Under the pieces are notes generated by a model. It was not told the DNA's origin. It searched no databases and worked only from the letters and a program-made list of their open reading frames with translations. From Blasia pusilla (Eukaryota; Marchantiophyta; Marchantiopsida; Blasiales), in contig CM114272.1 of assembly GCA_050084515.1 (NCBI GenBank), positions 27,776,001 through 27,840,000 on the forward strand: a stretch of DNA of 64,000 nt, in the 5' to 3' direction. A program made the position numbers and the translations under genes. Shown here piece after piece: positions 24,960 to 36,738 of the stretch. Position 1 is the stretch's first letter; each line of letters starts with the position of its first letter.

Positions 24960-27460
24960 CGCACCACCCCTCCATACAATCTCTTCGCCCATCTGTTCTT
25001 GCGCTAAGCGCCATTACCAGACCATTACCAAGCACGTGACTGTAACCAACGCTTACTACGCTTCCCACGTCCAATCGTAATCCCCAAGCTACTACAGTCG
25101 TGGCTAGATTAAGGGCACACACGATACGGCTCCAGTGATTGAGTACGACGCACGCATGCGGGCTTCCTCCTCTATTATCCGTCCGAGTCATGAACAACGT
25201 AACGGATTCATATTTTACGGCGTCGGTTTGTAGATCGATTACACCCTTGGTTAGGTGATAATTGGACGGCAACCAAATTTTTCACTTGTTACGGATAATA
25301 AAACAAAAATTGAATTTGTGTGATATTATTTGTCCTTTCACTCTTGTCCCTTGTTTCACTACTCAGATGCTCTTTTTTTTATGTGCACTTTACTAGTTAT
25401 TTATATTATTATTTTCTTCACATATGTCTTTTTAGGTCGCTTGTGTTTATGACACCTGGTCTCTCTAACAACTTAGTATCATCTAATTAAGATGGAAAAA
25501 CTTGCGAGATGAAGATTGGAGATATAGGAGGGCTCTTCTTTCACCGGTATTGAATACGAGCACCAAGTATTATATTTAACCAGTGTGCGGTCTTTTGAGA
25601 AGGATGGGAGAGAAATTAATTAGTAAACACGTGGATAGCCTAGATGGAGAGACCCAAAAAAAATGGAGAATGTCTTTAAGGACCATAACTAGTGTCTTTT
25701 GGTTGGAATTGCCCTTTGTTTTGGAGATTTTTTTTATTGGATTGGTAGAATAATTTGATTAAGGATGCTCAAGGGAAATTCCATTGATTCATACTAATTC
25801 ATATCACTTTTCCTTCAATGGAAAAATGTGCATTTTATTGCGCCAAGAACAAAAATTTACATGTAGAGGTTAGACTTATATTGTTTATGTATTACTAGTG
25901 TGTTGTCATGATTATTCACAAAAACTTTTTCTTTTAAGAAATATTTATATCCGTGCCTTTGGAACACTTGTCCTTTTAGGGTTTGTAGAAGCTTGAATGT
26001 TGGAGTCCCAATTCTTTTATGATAGAGTGTGGATGTGATTTAATGGTTATTTGTAAATTTGAGAGTGGAGTTGGTCGTGTAAACCAACTTCACTCTTAAA
26101 TTTTTTTAATTGATTTTACATGTGTCATGGTAGATAGGATTTAGGGCAAGATAATATCGAGGCCTTAGAGCGGTCTTCTATTTTGCATTTTGAGAAGTCA
26201 TATATGACATGCTCTTAGGAGGTGACCTACGAGCATAGGTTATGCTTTTCTTTATAAGAAGTGGCAACCTTGGAGAGGTTGACCTTCCTAATATTTTGTG
26301 TGGCATCACTTGGGCCTACAAGGCTCAAGAATTAGCTGGTATTTGGGTAGTGTTCTCTTGTTAAAAACCCATGTACGGAGTTGGTGGGGAGTTTGCACCT
26401 TGTGTAATCAAGATTGCTTTTGACCCGCTAAGAGGAGGTTATGTGTATGAACATGTGACCCAAGGAGGTATACCTTAGATAAGTCTCATTTGGAGCTCAT
26501 CTTCCTTAGATCAAACCCATGTTGGGATCCGTGATAAAATGCAACTTGCATAAATTGAGCATGGATTCTCTCTTGTAGAATGGGTTAGGAACTTAAGATT
26601 GTCCTCTTGTCCAACTTCCATCCAATCTGGTCCAAAATCAAGCAAGTCTGACTTAAAATCAACAATGAAGTGCCCATGCACTTGTTGATTGCCCACACTC
26701 AATCAAGTCACGATGAATATTAAGTTCCTAGACACATTTAACTTAGGAACTCCATCCTTACAATCTAATCCTTAATCGTTGTGCTCTTGAGCAACCCCAC
26801 AGAAATTGAGAAGTCTCCCCTTCTTCAATTCCTTTCAAATTTGCTACAAATCTTCAAAATTTCTCAATTCTAAAATCAGACTTGATTTTAGCAATTCGTA
26901 TGTCCCATATACTCACATATAGTCAAGGTGTATTAGCTTGCATTCACAACAAATCCACGACACCTCTCTTGTGCTCTATGCTTAGAATTGAACCTCAATT
27001 TCTCCTACATGTTGAAAAGCAATGCGCTTCTCCATTAAATATAAAATATGAAATAGACGAAATCTTCAATCAACTATTCTTCATCCAAGCATCCACTCAA
27101 GAATACACATTGCGGTAGCACCAAGATATAATCTGCAATAAACTCGTAATGTATGATCTCTGATGAGGAGTGAAAGGGAGGTGGGTACAATTGTATGGTA
27201 TTGTGCAAGATTTTTTGAAATGAGAGTTTTCTATTGGAACCAATGTACAAATTTGAGTCCGATAGTGAAATCAAGGCACAAAATAGAGCTTGTTTGAGGA
27301 ATATTTAAAAATATTCCTCGCAACATCTAGATTCCCTTTGTTGAGAGGATCGACGGTGTTGAAATGGCAGGAGAGAGGTACTAGAGCGTCTTCTCCAGGT
27401 ATTAGGATTTAGTTAAGTTGCGATAGCCCTTGGTTGAAGATGTAGTAAGAAGTGAGGAGG
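24960..27460. other. No recognised gene
   Basis: About 2.5 kb, mostly AT-rich, with no open frame that looks conserved. The only structure seen is an imperfect inverted repeat at 26055-26103. A phrase near 26219 (GGTGACCTACGAGCATAGGTTA) echoes repeat C. Confidence 0.4.
26055..26103. repeat. Imperfect inverted repeat, 21-base arms
   Basis: AAATTTGAGAGTGGAGTTGGT (26055-26075) and its near reverse complement (26083-26103) match at 19 of 21 positions around a 7-base loop. A phrase like one arm (ATTTGAAAGTGGAGTTCG) recurs near 52268. It may be a relic of a foldback element. Confidence 0.6.
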
Positions 27461-27469
27461 AGAGGTTCT

Positions 27470-28210
27470 CACTTATTGGAACTTAAGTTCTGATTTGCCT
27501 TGTTGGTGGATATGGTTTAGAAGGGCAAAGAAGGCTCTACGTGGTATAACTTTTCCTTTGTGAGAAGTTGAACAGATTGGATGCGGCTAGTTTGGAGGAG
27601 CTAGCCCTACTATTTTAGAGTTGTTATTGTGGAGTATTTGGGATAAGCTATCTACAGAGCTAGTGAAGTGGAGGGGAGATATGGGAACTTAAGTATGCTT
27701 CATGTGTGATAAGTGAGCCCTTTCCACAAGGCAATTAAGGAGCAGATCGGTGTAAGAGGGAATTGGAACTCAAGTTCCAATCCAACAACAATTGAGTGGC
27801 AATACCTTTTAATTATGCGGCACTCATCTCTACGGCGTGGCATGGCGCGATATTAATGACAAAGGAGTAATAGAGGAAATTGAAACTTAAGTTCCAATTT
27901 GGGCACAGTTGAGCCTTGGCGTGTTTCAATTCTGTGGTGTTCATCTCTATGGCGGTAGGGCGGCACAACGTAGGTGAGAAGGAAGCAATAGAGGATATTT
28001 TAAGTTCCAATTCCAACGCTCTTTCATGGAAGGGAATTTTTTCCGCCCAAGTTTTGGCAAGTTTGGCTATGTTAGCCCAGCGCTACAAGCAATTGGAACT
28101 CAAGTTCTAGTTGAATCCATCATCCCTTCTTTTTCTCTAGGTTGTCTCTTTAGCGCGACAAATAATGGTGAGGAATTAGAACTTAAATTCCAATTTCATT
28201 CATCTCTCTC
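27470..28210. repeat. Cluster of TTGGAACTYAAGTTCCAA-type palindromes
   Basis: At least six occurrences of GGAACTYAAGTTCC or close variants lie near 27478, 27763, 27883, 28000, 28095 and 28178. Spacing is irregular, at roughly 80-280 bp. The sequence between the palindromes also repeats in part (GGCACTCATCTCTACGGCG near 27820 and GTGTTCATCTCTATGGCG near 27937), so this is a degraded tandem family. Confidence 0.6.
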
Positions 28211-28439
28211 CTTTGAACCCAGCGCAAAAAAGCATGACAAAGAAGTGAGCAGTTGAATCATGCTATTTTCGACTTCGAGGTGGAAGAGATGTTGAAGGTG
28301 TATGAGTGGGCGAGAGAGGCGTTGAAGATACAAGTCACAAAGTTGCTAGCTATCATAAGGACTTGGCAAGGTTTTATTTAGGCACCTCAATATAACTTCT
28401 AGGTTACTCATTCTAGCTCTACTCCTCTAGAGCACTACT

Positions 28440-28860
28440 ACGAAGCCCCCTGTGAATGACTCAAAAAAAGACTAGATGTTACTCAAACCGAGACAATAAG
28501 ACTATTTAACTATTTAACTAGAATATACTAATAAAAATGACTCCTAGTCGTATAAGTTGTTACTCAAACCGAGTGTAGTCATATTTGAGTCTCATTTTTG
28601 TTACTCAACATAGTCACTAAATATGACTTCACTTGGTCATTGTTAATGACTACGTGAAGTCGTAAAAAATGACTAGACAAGTCATAAAGAATGACTCGAA
28701 AAGTCATTCTTTGACCCGTCTAGTCATAATGAGTGACTTGGAAGAGTCATTTTACAAGTCATTACTCAAATAATAATGAATACTCCGAGTAATAAAGAAT
28801 GACTTCATGCGTCACAAAAGAAGGACTGTGAGTCATTAAAATAACTTGTCCATGTCATAT
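28440..28860. repeat. Cluster of TGACTC / GAGTCA words
   Basis: The words ATGACTC, GAGTCAT, AAGTCAT and TTACTCAAA recur in both orientations every 15-40 bases, making many short hairpins such as AATGACTCGAAAAGTCATT (28689-28707). A related word (AATGACTCAAA) occurs at about 38774. No coding capacity. Confidence 0.6.
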
Positions 28861-29585
28861 TACAATCCTATCATATAATTGAAGACAGTATGCAAAAGAT
28901 ATTTGCAAGTAACATAATCAACTATAACCCGTCATTTATGTATGATAGGATTTCTTCATTGTTGATTGAATTATGTACGTTATATTGGAATTTAGAGTCT
29001 ATTGTGTATCCATGACTACCACTAGATATTAATGACTTCCTCCTACCCTTTGGTGGACTTCATGATTGTCATTTGCTACATACCCTCTTATCACTACTTA
29101 TCTTACATCCAACAAAGGGCATGGAGAATCCATTCTCCTATAACTTCAGTCCTAATGCTACCAATATCATGTGAAAATATATAAGAATATTATCATTGTA
29201 CCAACCCACACGTGATGTACCATATGATCAGTCTTGACTCCTACTTTGAAACAAGGCTCGCTCCATGTCGAGATACTTGTAGGTCGTCAGAAGATAGGAG
29301 TATCACTATCTTACTCGATCTGAATACCTAGACCCTTCAACGTACCTAAGTCATGCATACTATATGAACCCTAAATCTCCATAAGAACTGCAACACTCAT
29401 CTCCTCTCCGCTCCTATGAACCTAAGACCAATCATTGGCTCCCAAGTCTCTCTCGTGACGTTTAAAGAAGAGGAGGGTACGTGGTGGTTGCTAACTAGCA
29501 ACCTTTGGAGCAACAATATGCTCTCCCAACTCTGTGGGCACTCTATTGTGTCTTGCATTAGCGAAATTAACCCCCATCTTTTTGT

Positions 29586-30161
29586 GCTCTTGTGACATGT
29601 CCCATGAAGTCCATGGATATTTGTCCATCATCATTGCGCCCCCAACGAGTGTCTCACTTGTCCCGGTAGACGTTGCGCTGCAAAGTGGATGTCATGTCAC
29701 AAACGCCTCTTGCATCCATCTTTGCTCAGCCAAACCAAGACTAAACACCCAAGTAAGACAGTTCAGGTCCATAGCGTAACCCAATACATGTGTGCGGGAT
29801 ACTTATGCCATCATAGCCACCGCCATCGTATCTCTAGGGAACCCCATAGCTCGCTCTCGATCATCAACGTTGGGCTCTTGTGACATGTCCCATGAAGTCC
29901 ATGGATATTTTTCCATCATCATTGCGCCCCCAACGAGTGTCTCACTTGTCCCGGTAGACGCTGCGCTGCAAAGTGGATGTCATGTCACAAACGCCTCTTG
30001 CATCCATCTTTGCTCAGCCAAACCAAGACTAAACACCCAAGTAAGACAGTTTAGGTCCATAGCGTGACCCAATACTTGTGTGCGGGATACTTATGCCATC
30101 ATAGCCACTGCTGTCGTATCTCTAGGGAACCCCATAGCTCGCTCTCGATCGTCAACATTGG
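29586..30161. repeat. Tandem duplication, two 288-bp units
   Basis: 29586-29873 and 29874-30161 are nearly identical. Differences include TTTGTCCATC against TTTTTCCATC, GACGTTGCGC against GACGCTGCGC, CAGGTCC against TAGGTCC and CGCCATC against CTGTCGTATC. Both contain GTGACATGTCCCATGAAGTC. The high identity shows a recent duplication. The short frames in each unit are not recognised. Confidence 0.9.
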
Positions 30162-30261
30162 GCTCCATCAGTGTAGGTGCCTGCTCATCCCATAGATGTT
30201 TGGTCCTCCCTGACCAAAAGCATGAGATGAAAGAAAGCTCACCGAGTTAAGGAGATCTCAT

Positions 30262-30345
30262 CCCTATGCAAGATGATGGAGTCATTGTGGAAGAGGTATA
30301 AGTGTATAAACTCGGAACTGGTGGAGAGATTGCTTGGAGAGGATG
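30262..30345 (+). pseudogene. Ty3 family B, copy B1a: RT 5' piece
   Basis: The stretch before A1 aligns with B2 at about 45940-46010 (ATGGAG...GGTATAAGTGTATAAACTCGGAACTGGTGGAGAG against the B2 GAGC...GACTTGGTCAGAGCAGGACTAGTGGAGA). The reading continues beyond A1 at 37757, so A1 was inserted in an RT gene. Confidence 0.6.
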
Positions 30346-31378
30346 TGTCGTGCGCCTACTCTCCTTGAACGTTAATCTTGTTTGTTGCGGAAGCGTGCGT
30401 TCAGTAGGTCACGCTCTCAACGCTGATCTGCATCCAAACACGCACTTCGGTTAGTCGGGTCTTGGATCAATCAGCGGGATTACTTTCCGAGTTCTCGTCT
30501 CGGAATCTCTCTTCAAGCTCAACCTTCCTAGTTTCGCGGTTTCCAACACGGGCAAGTCTCGAAAGACTTGGGACAGACTTTCTGGTCGGTTCAGGAACCT
30601 GAAACGGCGTTTCGCGCCTAGCGGTTCCAACTGTCCGATGAACATCCAATGAGTTCCTCACCAAGACTCGCACGAAGTGAATCTCGGGTTGGAATCCAAG
30701 TGTGGCGTACAAAGTCCACTCCCTTGGATCAGGTTTGGGTTTCGGGTTTCCGCGCCAAACTCCCGTTTCATCCCGTGCCTCTGAAACGCCGTTTGGCGCC
30801 CAAAGTGGGGTTTCGTTTCCCGAGACATCTCAGAGAAGGTACTCCCCTTACTAGTACTTCTGGGGATCTCCGGGGGCCCCCTACATTTAGGGAAAGACAC
30901 CCGGGCCCCTCCAATTGGCCCTCAACCCGATTGCTCTCTGAATCGTTTTCGGCCAATATCTCAGCCTGTACTTATGCGTTTGCTGAGATCTTTGGTGCGT
31001 TGGAAGCGTCTCAAGATCAGCTTTCCAACGCGCCCTTACTTGTCCCGAACGCATCTCGGAGCTCAACGTTATGGTCCTAAACACAGTCAGATTCTCACAA
31101 ACGCTAGCCGTGTTCCAAACTGGTTCTCACCTCTTTGGCAACCAACCTCCAAGACTCAACTCATCTCAAGTCTCGGCTCGCGTTTGGTCTAGGTTTCCTG
31201 GTCGCGACCACTAACGCATGAAACGCACAACTCTGTTCCACGTTTCGTCTCTTAGACTTTTCCAAGAGACTCTTCCAAACGCCTCTCCAAAGCGCAAACC
31301 TCGCGGCGTGAGTTCCTTTGAGTTCTGATGTTTCGCTTGGCGCGTATTTGGTGTTGTTTGGTTATGAGGGTCGCGACA
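30346..31378 (-). repeat. A1 3' LTR
   Basis: 1033 bp. In element orientation it starts TGTCGCGACC and ends CGCACGACA. It contains the words found in all other family A LTRs (GGCGTGAGTTCC, the AGACGAAACGTGGAACAG region, GGCCGAAAACGATTC). No clear TATA box is assigned. Confidence 0.9.
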
Positions 31379-31392
31379 CTCACCCCTCCTTA
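31379..31392 (-). promoter_or_regulatory. A1 polypurine tract
   Basis: On the minus strand TAAGGAGGGGTGAG lies directly before the 3' LTR. This is the expected primer for plus-strand DNA synthesis. A2 has lost it. Confidence 0.65.
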
Positions 31393-32072
31393 GAAGGTTG
31401 ATGTCCTCATCAACGCAAACCTTATTGATGTTAAGTTCTGGGAAGCCGACCCCTTAACACAGAATCGCGTTCTGGTAGCTAACCCGCAATTCCTCTTTTG
31501 GCTTAAGTCTTAGGTTTGTCGCTTGCAGCACTTAGACTTATTAGCTTCTGCTTTCTGATGAGCCTAGACTAGTTCTGCCAAACTAATCTAACTATCAAAA
31601 TAAGCTCACTAAGTCTGCAACCTAACACTTCACTCACTATTTGTAAACAACCGCCTGTCTACCTAGCCAACTCGTACTACTTTTGGGTCACCTGTATTCC
31701 ACCTAGGCGCATCACTAAGTTCAGTCATGAAACATGAATGAGATCACCACAAACCCCAAGACAGACTCATCTGCCCCGCCGACGTTAGGGCGAGCCCAAA
31801 TGCTAGTACTTCAACACTTGGTCCTGATCTAGATGCCTTATCTGAATACAAGCTCTCACCTCAAATACTCATTGTTTGGTCTCCTTGACTTACATCCTAA
31901 GCATATGAAGAACTACTCATTGCCTTGCACAAACCAAACTCAAAATTACAATACAAGCATCGAATCTCCAAATCCATGTCTTCTTTATTGCAACAACTAA
32001 ACCTTTCTAGTTACAACGGGTTATCGGCCCAAGCTTTCCGGTCACAAGTTATGTCCATTGCTTCACCATGTA

Positions 32073-35000
32073 CTAACGCACGTGCCTTTCTTGCATCCAT
32101 CTGAAGTCACGCAATGCTTCTTGCGCATGTTCTAGATCCGCCTCCGCAATCCAAGTCGCCTCTTTCACATGATAGCCTTTCCACTTGACCAAGTACTCGT
32201 ACTTGGTGGCCCTACGTCTGGAACGCAGAATAGTCTCAACCTCGAACTCTGGTTCCTCATTTCTGATGACCGGTTGTGGTCTCAACATCCTCCTTCGCTC
32301 CGGACGCACATTGTCTTGAAGATACTTCTTCAATAATGACACATGGAAAGTCGGGTGAATCTTGAACTCGTTTGGCAGCTCCAACGTGTACACATCCTCA
32401 AACGGCTTTGCCTTGATCACATACGGTCCAGCATACTTGGCTGACAATTTCGCAGACAATTCTTTCGGAAGAGTGAGATTCTTAACACTCAACCACACTT
32501 GTTCCCCAACTTGGAAACTCACATGGCGCTGACTTTTGTTAGCATGCTTTACGTACCTTAGTTGAGCCTTGGCGAGACTTTCTCTCGCTCGCTCTTGTCG
32601 TTCCTGCATTTCCACTAACAAACATTCCGCCGTTGCTTGACGAGTGTGTGTCGATGTATTGCCCTTCGAAAGAGCTAAGTCAAGAGGCCCTTCTGGTTCT
32701 CTTTGATACGCCAGAAGAAACGGAGATTCTCCGGTTGCAGAATGCTTAGTCGAGTTGTAACAATACTCAGCCATACTTAACCACTTGGCCCAATCTCTTT
32801 GGTCCGCACTCACGTAATTCCGTAAGTATTGGTTTACGACCGAGTTTACTTTTTCCGTTTGCCCATCCGTTTGAGGATGGAAGGCCGTACTAAAGCTGAG
32901 TTTGGTCCGGAACCTCCTGAATAGATGTTTCCAAAAGGCACTGGTAAACTTCGGATCCCGATCGGACACAATGCTCCTAGGCAATCCGTGCGCACGCCAC
33001 CAACCATCCAGGAATAGTCGGGAAGTCGCGTAGGCCGTCGCAGACTCTCTCGTCGGCACAAACCTCCCCAACTTGCTAAACCGATCAACTATCACAAGTA
33101 TAGCGTTGTATCCCTCAGATTCTGGAAGACTCGTAATGAAATCCATGCTAATGCTTTGCAAGGGTCCCTCCGGGATTGGCAAAGGATGAAGTAAACCTTG
33201 TTTCTTCGCATAAGACACGCGGTTCGCCTGGCAGGTCACGCATGTTTTCACATATTGAGCAACATCTTCCTTCATGTTGGGCCAGAAGAACCTCTTAGAC
33301 AAAACAGCAAGAGTGGATTTCTCCCCTTTGTGTCCCGCCAAAGGTCCATCATGACATTCCACAAACACCTTGGTTCGTAGCTTGCCTTGGCCTACATAGA
33401 TCCTGCTCTGCTTAAACCTTAGCAAGCCGTGTCTCAAACTCAGATTGGCCACCTTTTCGCCCCGCTTTAACTTCCCAAGGTACTCCCTCGCTTGCTCATC
33501 CTTCATGTATCCTTCACGAATCCTTCTTTCCAGGTCTGTTTCATTAGGGAACATTGCTCTCAACACTTGTGTCGTCGATGGCATGTGTTCATCCCTGCGA
33601 CTTAACGCATCTGGAATGACATTGTCTTTCCCCGGCTTGTGGATTAGCTCCACATTCATCAACGCCAAGGTATCATGCCACCGAAGTTGTTTTGGCGTCA
33701 CGCGATCCTGGGTCTCAAAATACTTGAGCGATATGTTATCGGTGAATACTCGAGTCCTGTGAAGTCCCAAATAGTGACGCCACTTCCTCAAGCAATGAAC
33801 CACCATAAACAACTCTTTCTCATGAGTAGGCCATCTCCTTTCGGTGTCGGTCAGCTTCTTGCTTTCAGTATGCTCAGTCTCCCTTTTGCACCAACATTCC
33901 TGCAATCGCAAAATCACTAGCATCCGTGTGCACCTCGAACGGTTGTTCAAACTCCGACAGTTTCAGAACTGGTTCCTGTGAGAGGATCTCTTTGACTCGA
34001 TTGAACGCTTTATCCACTTCCTCGGTCCATGTAGTATTGGCAAACTTTGCGGTCCAATCCGTGAGAGGTTTCACTATGCCGAAAAATTCTTCACGTATGT
34101 CCGTAAAACGACAGCTCGATGAACTTCGTGATCCCTTCACCGTGGAAGGCGGTTCCCATTCGCAATCGCGCTCACCTTTTCCATGTCTGGACTCACTCCA
34201 TCCGCACTGACCACATGTCCCAAGAACTTGATCTTCGTCAAACCGAACTCACTCTTATCCGCATTCGCATACAGCTTGTTCGCCCTAAGTTTCTCAAACA
34301 CCGTCTTCAAATGTCGAGCGTGCTCCTCTAGTGTTTTCGAATAGATGAGTATGTCATCTATATAGATGATCACAAACTCATCCGTCTCCTTGTGAAAGAT
34401 GGAGTTCATCAAAGTGGTAAACGTCGGAGGCGCATTACAAAGACCGAAAGGCATTACTACAAACTCGAACGAACCGTATCTCGTCCTACAGGCAGTCTTC
34501 TCTACATCCGCTTCGGCAATCCGAATCTGATAATATCCTGATTTCAGGTCAATCCGGCTGAAATACTTGGCACCGACAATCGATCAAAGAGGTCATCCAT
34601 CCTCGGTAGAGATAGTTATTCCTTACCGTCACTTTATTCAGCGCCCGATAATCAACACAGAGTCTCAACTTCCCATCCTTCTTCTTGACAAAGAGGACGG
34701 GCGCCCCATAAGGTGACTTGCTCGTTCGGATGTAACCCCTCTCTAGGAGTTCACCCAACTGTTTCTTCAACTCAGCAAGTTCCTCTTGATTCAACCTATA
34801 TGGTGCCTTTGAAGGTGGTTGAGATCTTGGTATCACCTCAATCTTATGATCAACCGCCCTATGTGGTGGCAACTCAGTCGGAAGCTCCTTAGTCAACACA
34901 TCTTCAAATTCTTTCACAACTCTCTTGAGTGTTTCAGGGATCTCCCTTGAAGCTGAGTTCTGATCTCTGCATCTTGCGCTTGCATCATCCTCTACTCGTC

Positions 35001-36589
35001 TCATCAAGCAAAGGAATCCTTCCTCTAACTCGGCCAAACTCGTCCTCGTGATGGCGTTCACCAACTCCGTCTTTCTAGGCACCTCACGAACCAATCTGAC
35101 GTCCGTCCGTTTGCCGTTAACCAAGACGCTTAACCTCAAAGGTCTCCGCCTCAGTTCCACCTCATACGCATCCAAGAACGTGTTCCCCAAGACTCCGTCG
35201 ATACCGTCCATCTCGCAAACTGTAAAATTCTCCTTCAACTCAAATACTCCGCATCTCACAACTAGCCCTAAAACCAGATCTGATGTCTGGTGGGATTTTC
35301 CTCCCGCGAATCCTACCCTAATGGGTTCATCCGCTTTGGTGGTTGGCAATCCCAACGTTTTTACGATTCTCGGACTCAAGAATGAGTGCGAAGCACCTGT
35401 ATCAACGAGCAACATCACATCGCGATTAGCGATCTTGGATCCTAGGTAAACCAAATTGGGCGTTCTCTTGGTGATTTGTAGAGATGTATCTAGATCTCCC
35501 TCCGATAAATGCTTAGCGGCAAACGCAATCATACTCGGTTTACTAACCTTGGGTCTCACACATTCCTTAGCCATATGCCCGGGTTCGCCACAATTATAAC
35601 AAATCACTTTGGCATTCGTTGACTTCGTAAACGGCGGCCCCTTCGGCTTCGCGTTGAGTTCCACTCGTTTCGCCGCTGGGGCGAGAGACCCTCCGTGGTC
35701 GCGCTCACCCCCATTCCAAACCCTCTTGGATGTCCCTTTATTCTTCTGTAACTTAGAAAAACTTTTTGTCTCAAAGGGTTTCGGGTGTTGGACCTCATCG
35801 TCCCCAATCCGCTCGGCTAGTCTCAAGAGGTCCGCGCACGTCTCTGGGATGTGAGGCATACGAAAGAGAGCCTTCTCGGCACTCGGTTTGAGTCCACTTA
35901 GGAAGATCACCTTTTTAGTATGTTCATCCGTGGAAAGTGCACTCATAAGCGCACTAAACTCTCGCACATAAGCACCAAGTGATCCACTCTGGCGCAACCT
36001 CACCACCTCCATGCCATCGCGGTACTCCTGATATTCCGGAGTGAATCGGTTCCCAATCAACTCCTTGAAATCTTCCCAACTCAACGTTTTCCCACGACCT
36101 AGATGTTCTTTGCGGTGAGCCGTCCACCAATGGAGAGCGTGATCCTTCAGAAACGTGACCGCTACAGTCACCTTGTCTTGTTCATCTGCCTTTTGCGCTT
36201 CGAAATAGAGTTCGAGTTCCGTTAGAAACTCGCTCACTTTCCGAGAACGCCCCATTCCTGTGAATGGCGTTGGCAAATTAGTCTTACAAAGCTTCTTGCC
36301 AGAACTAGAGGCTCCATTTGACTTGAATTCCGAGATCACCTTGCTCTGTTCAGCCATCTGGTCCGCCATCACCTTCATCACTCCCATCATTTGGGCATAA
36401 AAGGCCGGGTCGTTTAAGTTTGGACCCGAAGGTCCCGCGGAAAGATTTTCGGTTGGAACATCCTCATGTCTGGGACTCGGCACTTCGGGAGTCGCAATTT
36501 CCACCTCCGGCTCTCGGTCCGTCATTGATTCGTCTCTTGGCTTCTTTGCTTTGACTCGCGGTTTCTCGGTTCTTCGTCCTGGTCGCCAT
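32073..36589 (-). pseudogene. A1 gag-pol with chromodomain, frameshifted
   Basis: Read on the minus strand. The ancestral ATG is at 36589; the open part begins at 36525. The Gag region ([31 protein letters not shown]) is followed by a CCHC knuckle [14 protein letters not shown] (35601-35560), protease [13 protein letters not shown], and RT with [13 protein letters not shown] and IIYIDDILIYSKTLEEHA. RNase H has TERRWPTHEKELF and VFTDNISLKYFE. Integrase has an HHCC zinc finger ending VTCQANR, then SMDFITSLP, IVSDRDPKFTSAFW and QTDGQTEKVNS. The C-terminal chromodomain has YEYLVKWKGYHVKEATWI. The main breaks are near 36530-36589, 34550-34620, 34100-34150 and 33870-33950. Apart from these, residues are well kept, and the breaks may partly be sequence errors. 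Confidence 0.9.
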
Positions 36590-36725
36590 TTGCGAAGTCG
36601 TCGCCTTTTCTCAGATCTCCTCCTCGCCTCTTGCGTTCCTCCGGCGTCGCGGTCTTCGGCTACCTTGAGTTCTCCCCAAACGCCCAGATCTTCAACGACC
36701 CCAAGTTCACGCTCATCAAGGAATT

Positions 36726-36736
36726 GCTCGATACCA
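36726..36736 (-). promoter_or_regulatory. A1 primer-binding site (initiator Met tRNA)
   Basis: On the minus strand TGGTATCGAGC follows the 5' LTR by two bases. The expected plant iMet complement is TGGTATCAGAGC, so one base is missing here. The A2 copy at 60410-60399 is exact. Confidence 0.8.
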
Positions 36737-36738
36737 CG

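Noticed and set aside
30649-31080. Open frames of 140 codons or fewer within family A LTRs
   Set aside because: They recur in every LTR copy because the sequence recurs, they overlap on both strands, and they encode no known domain.
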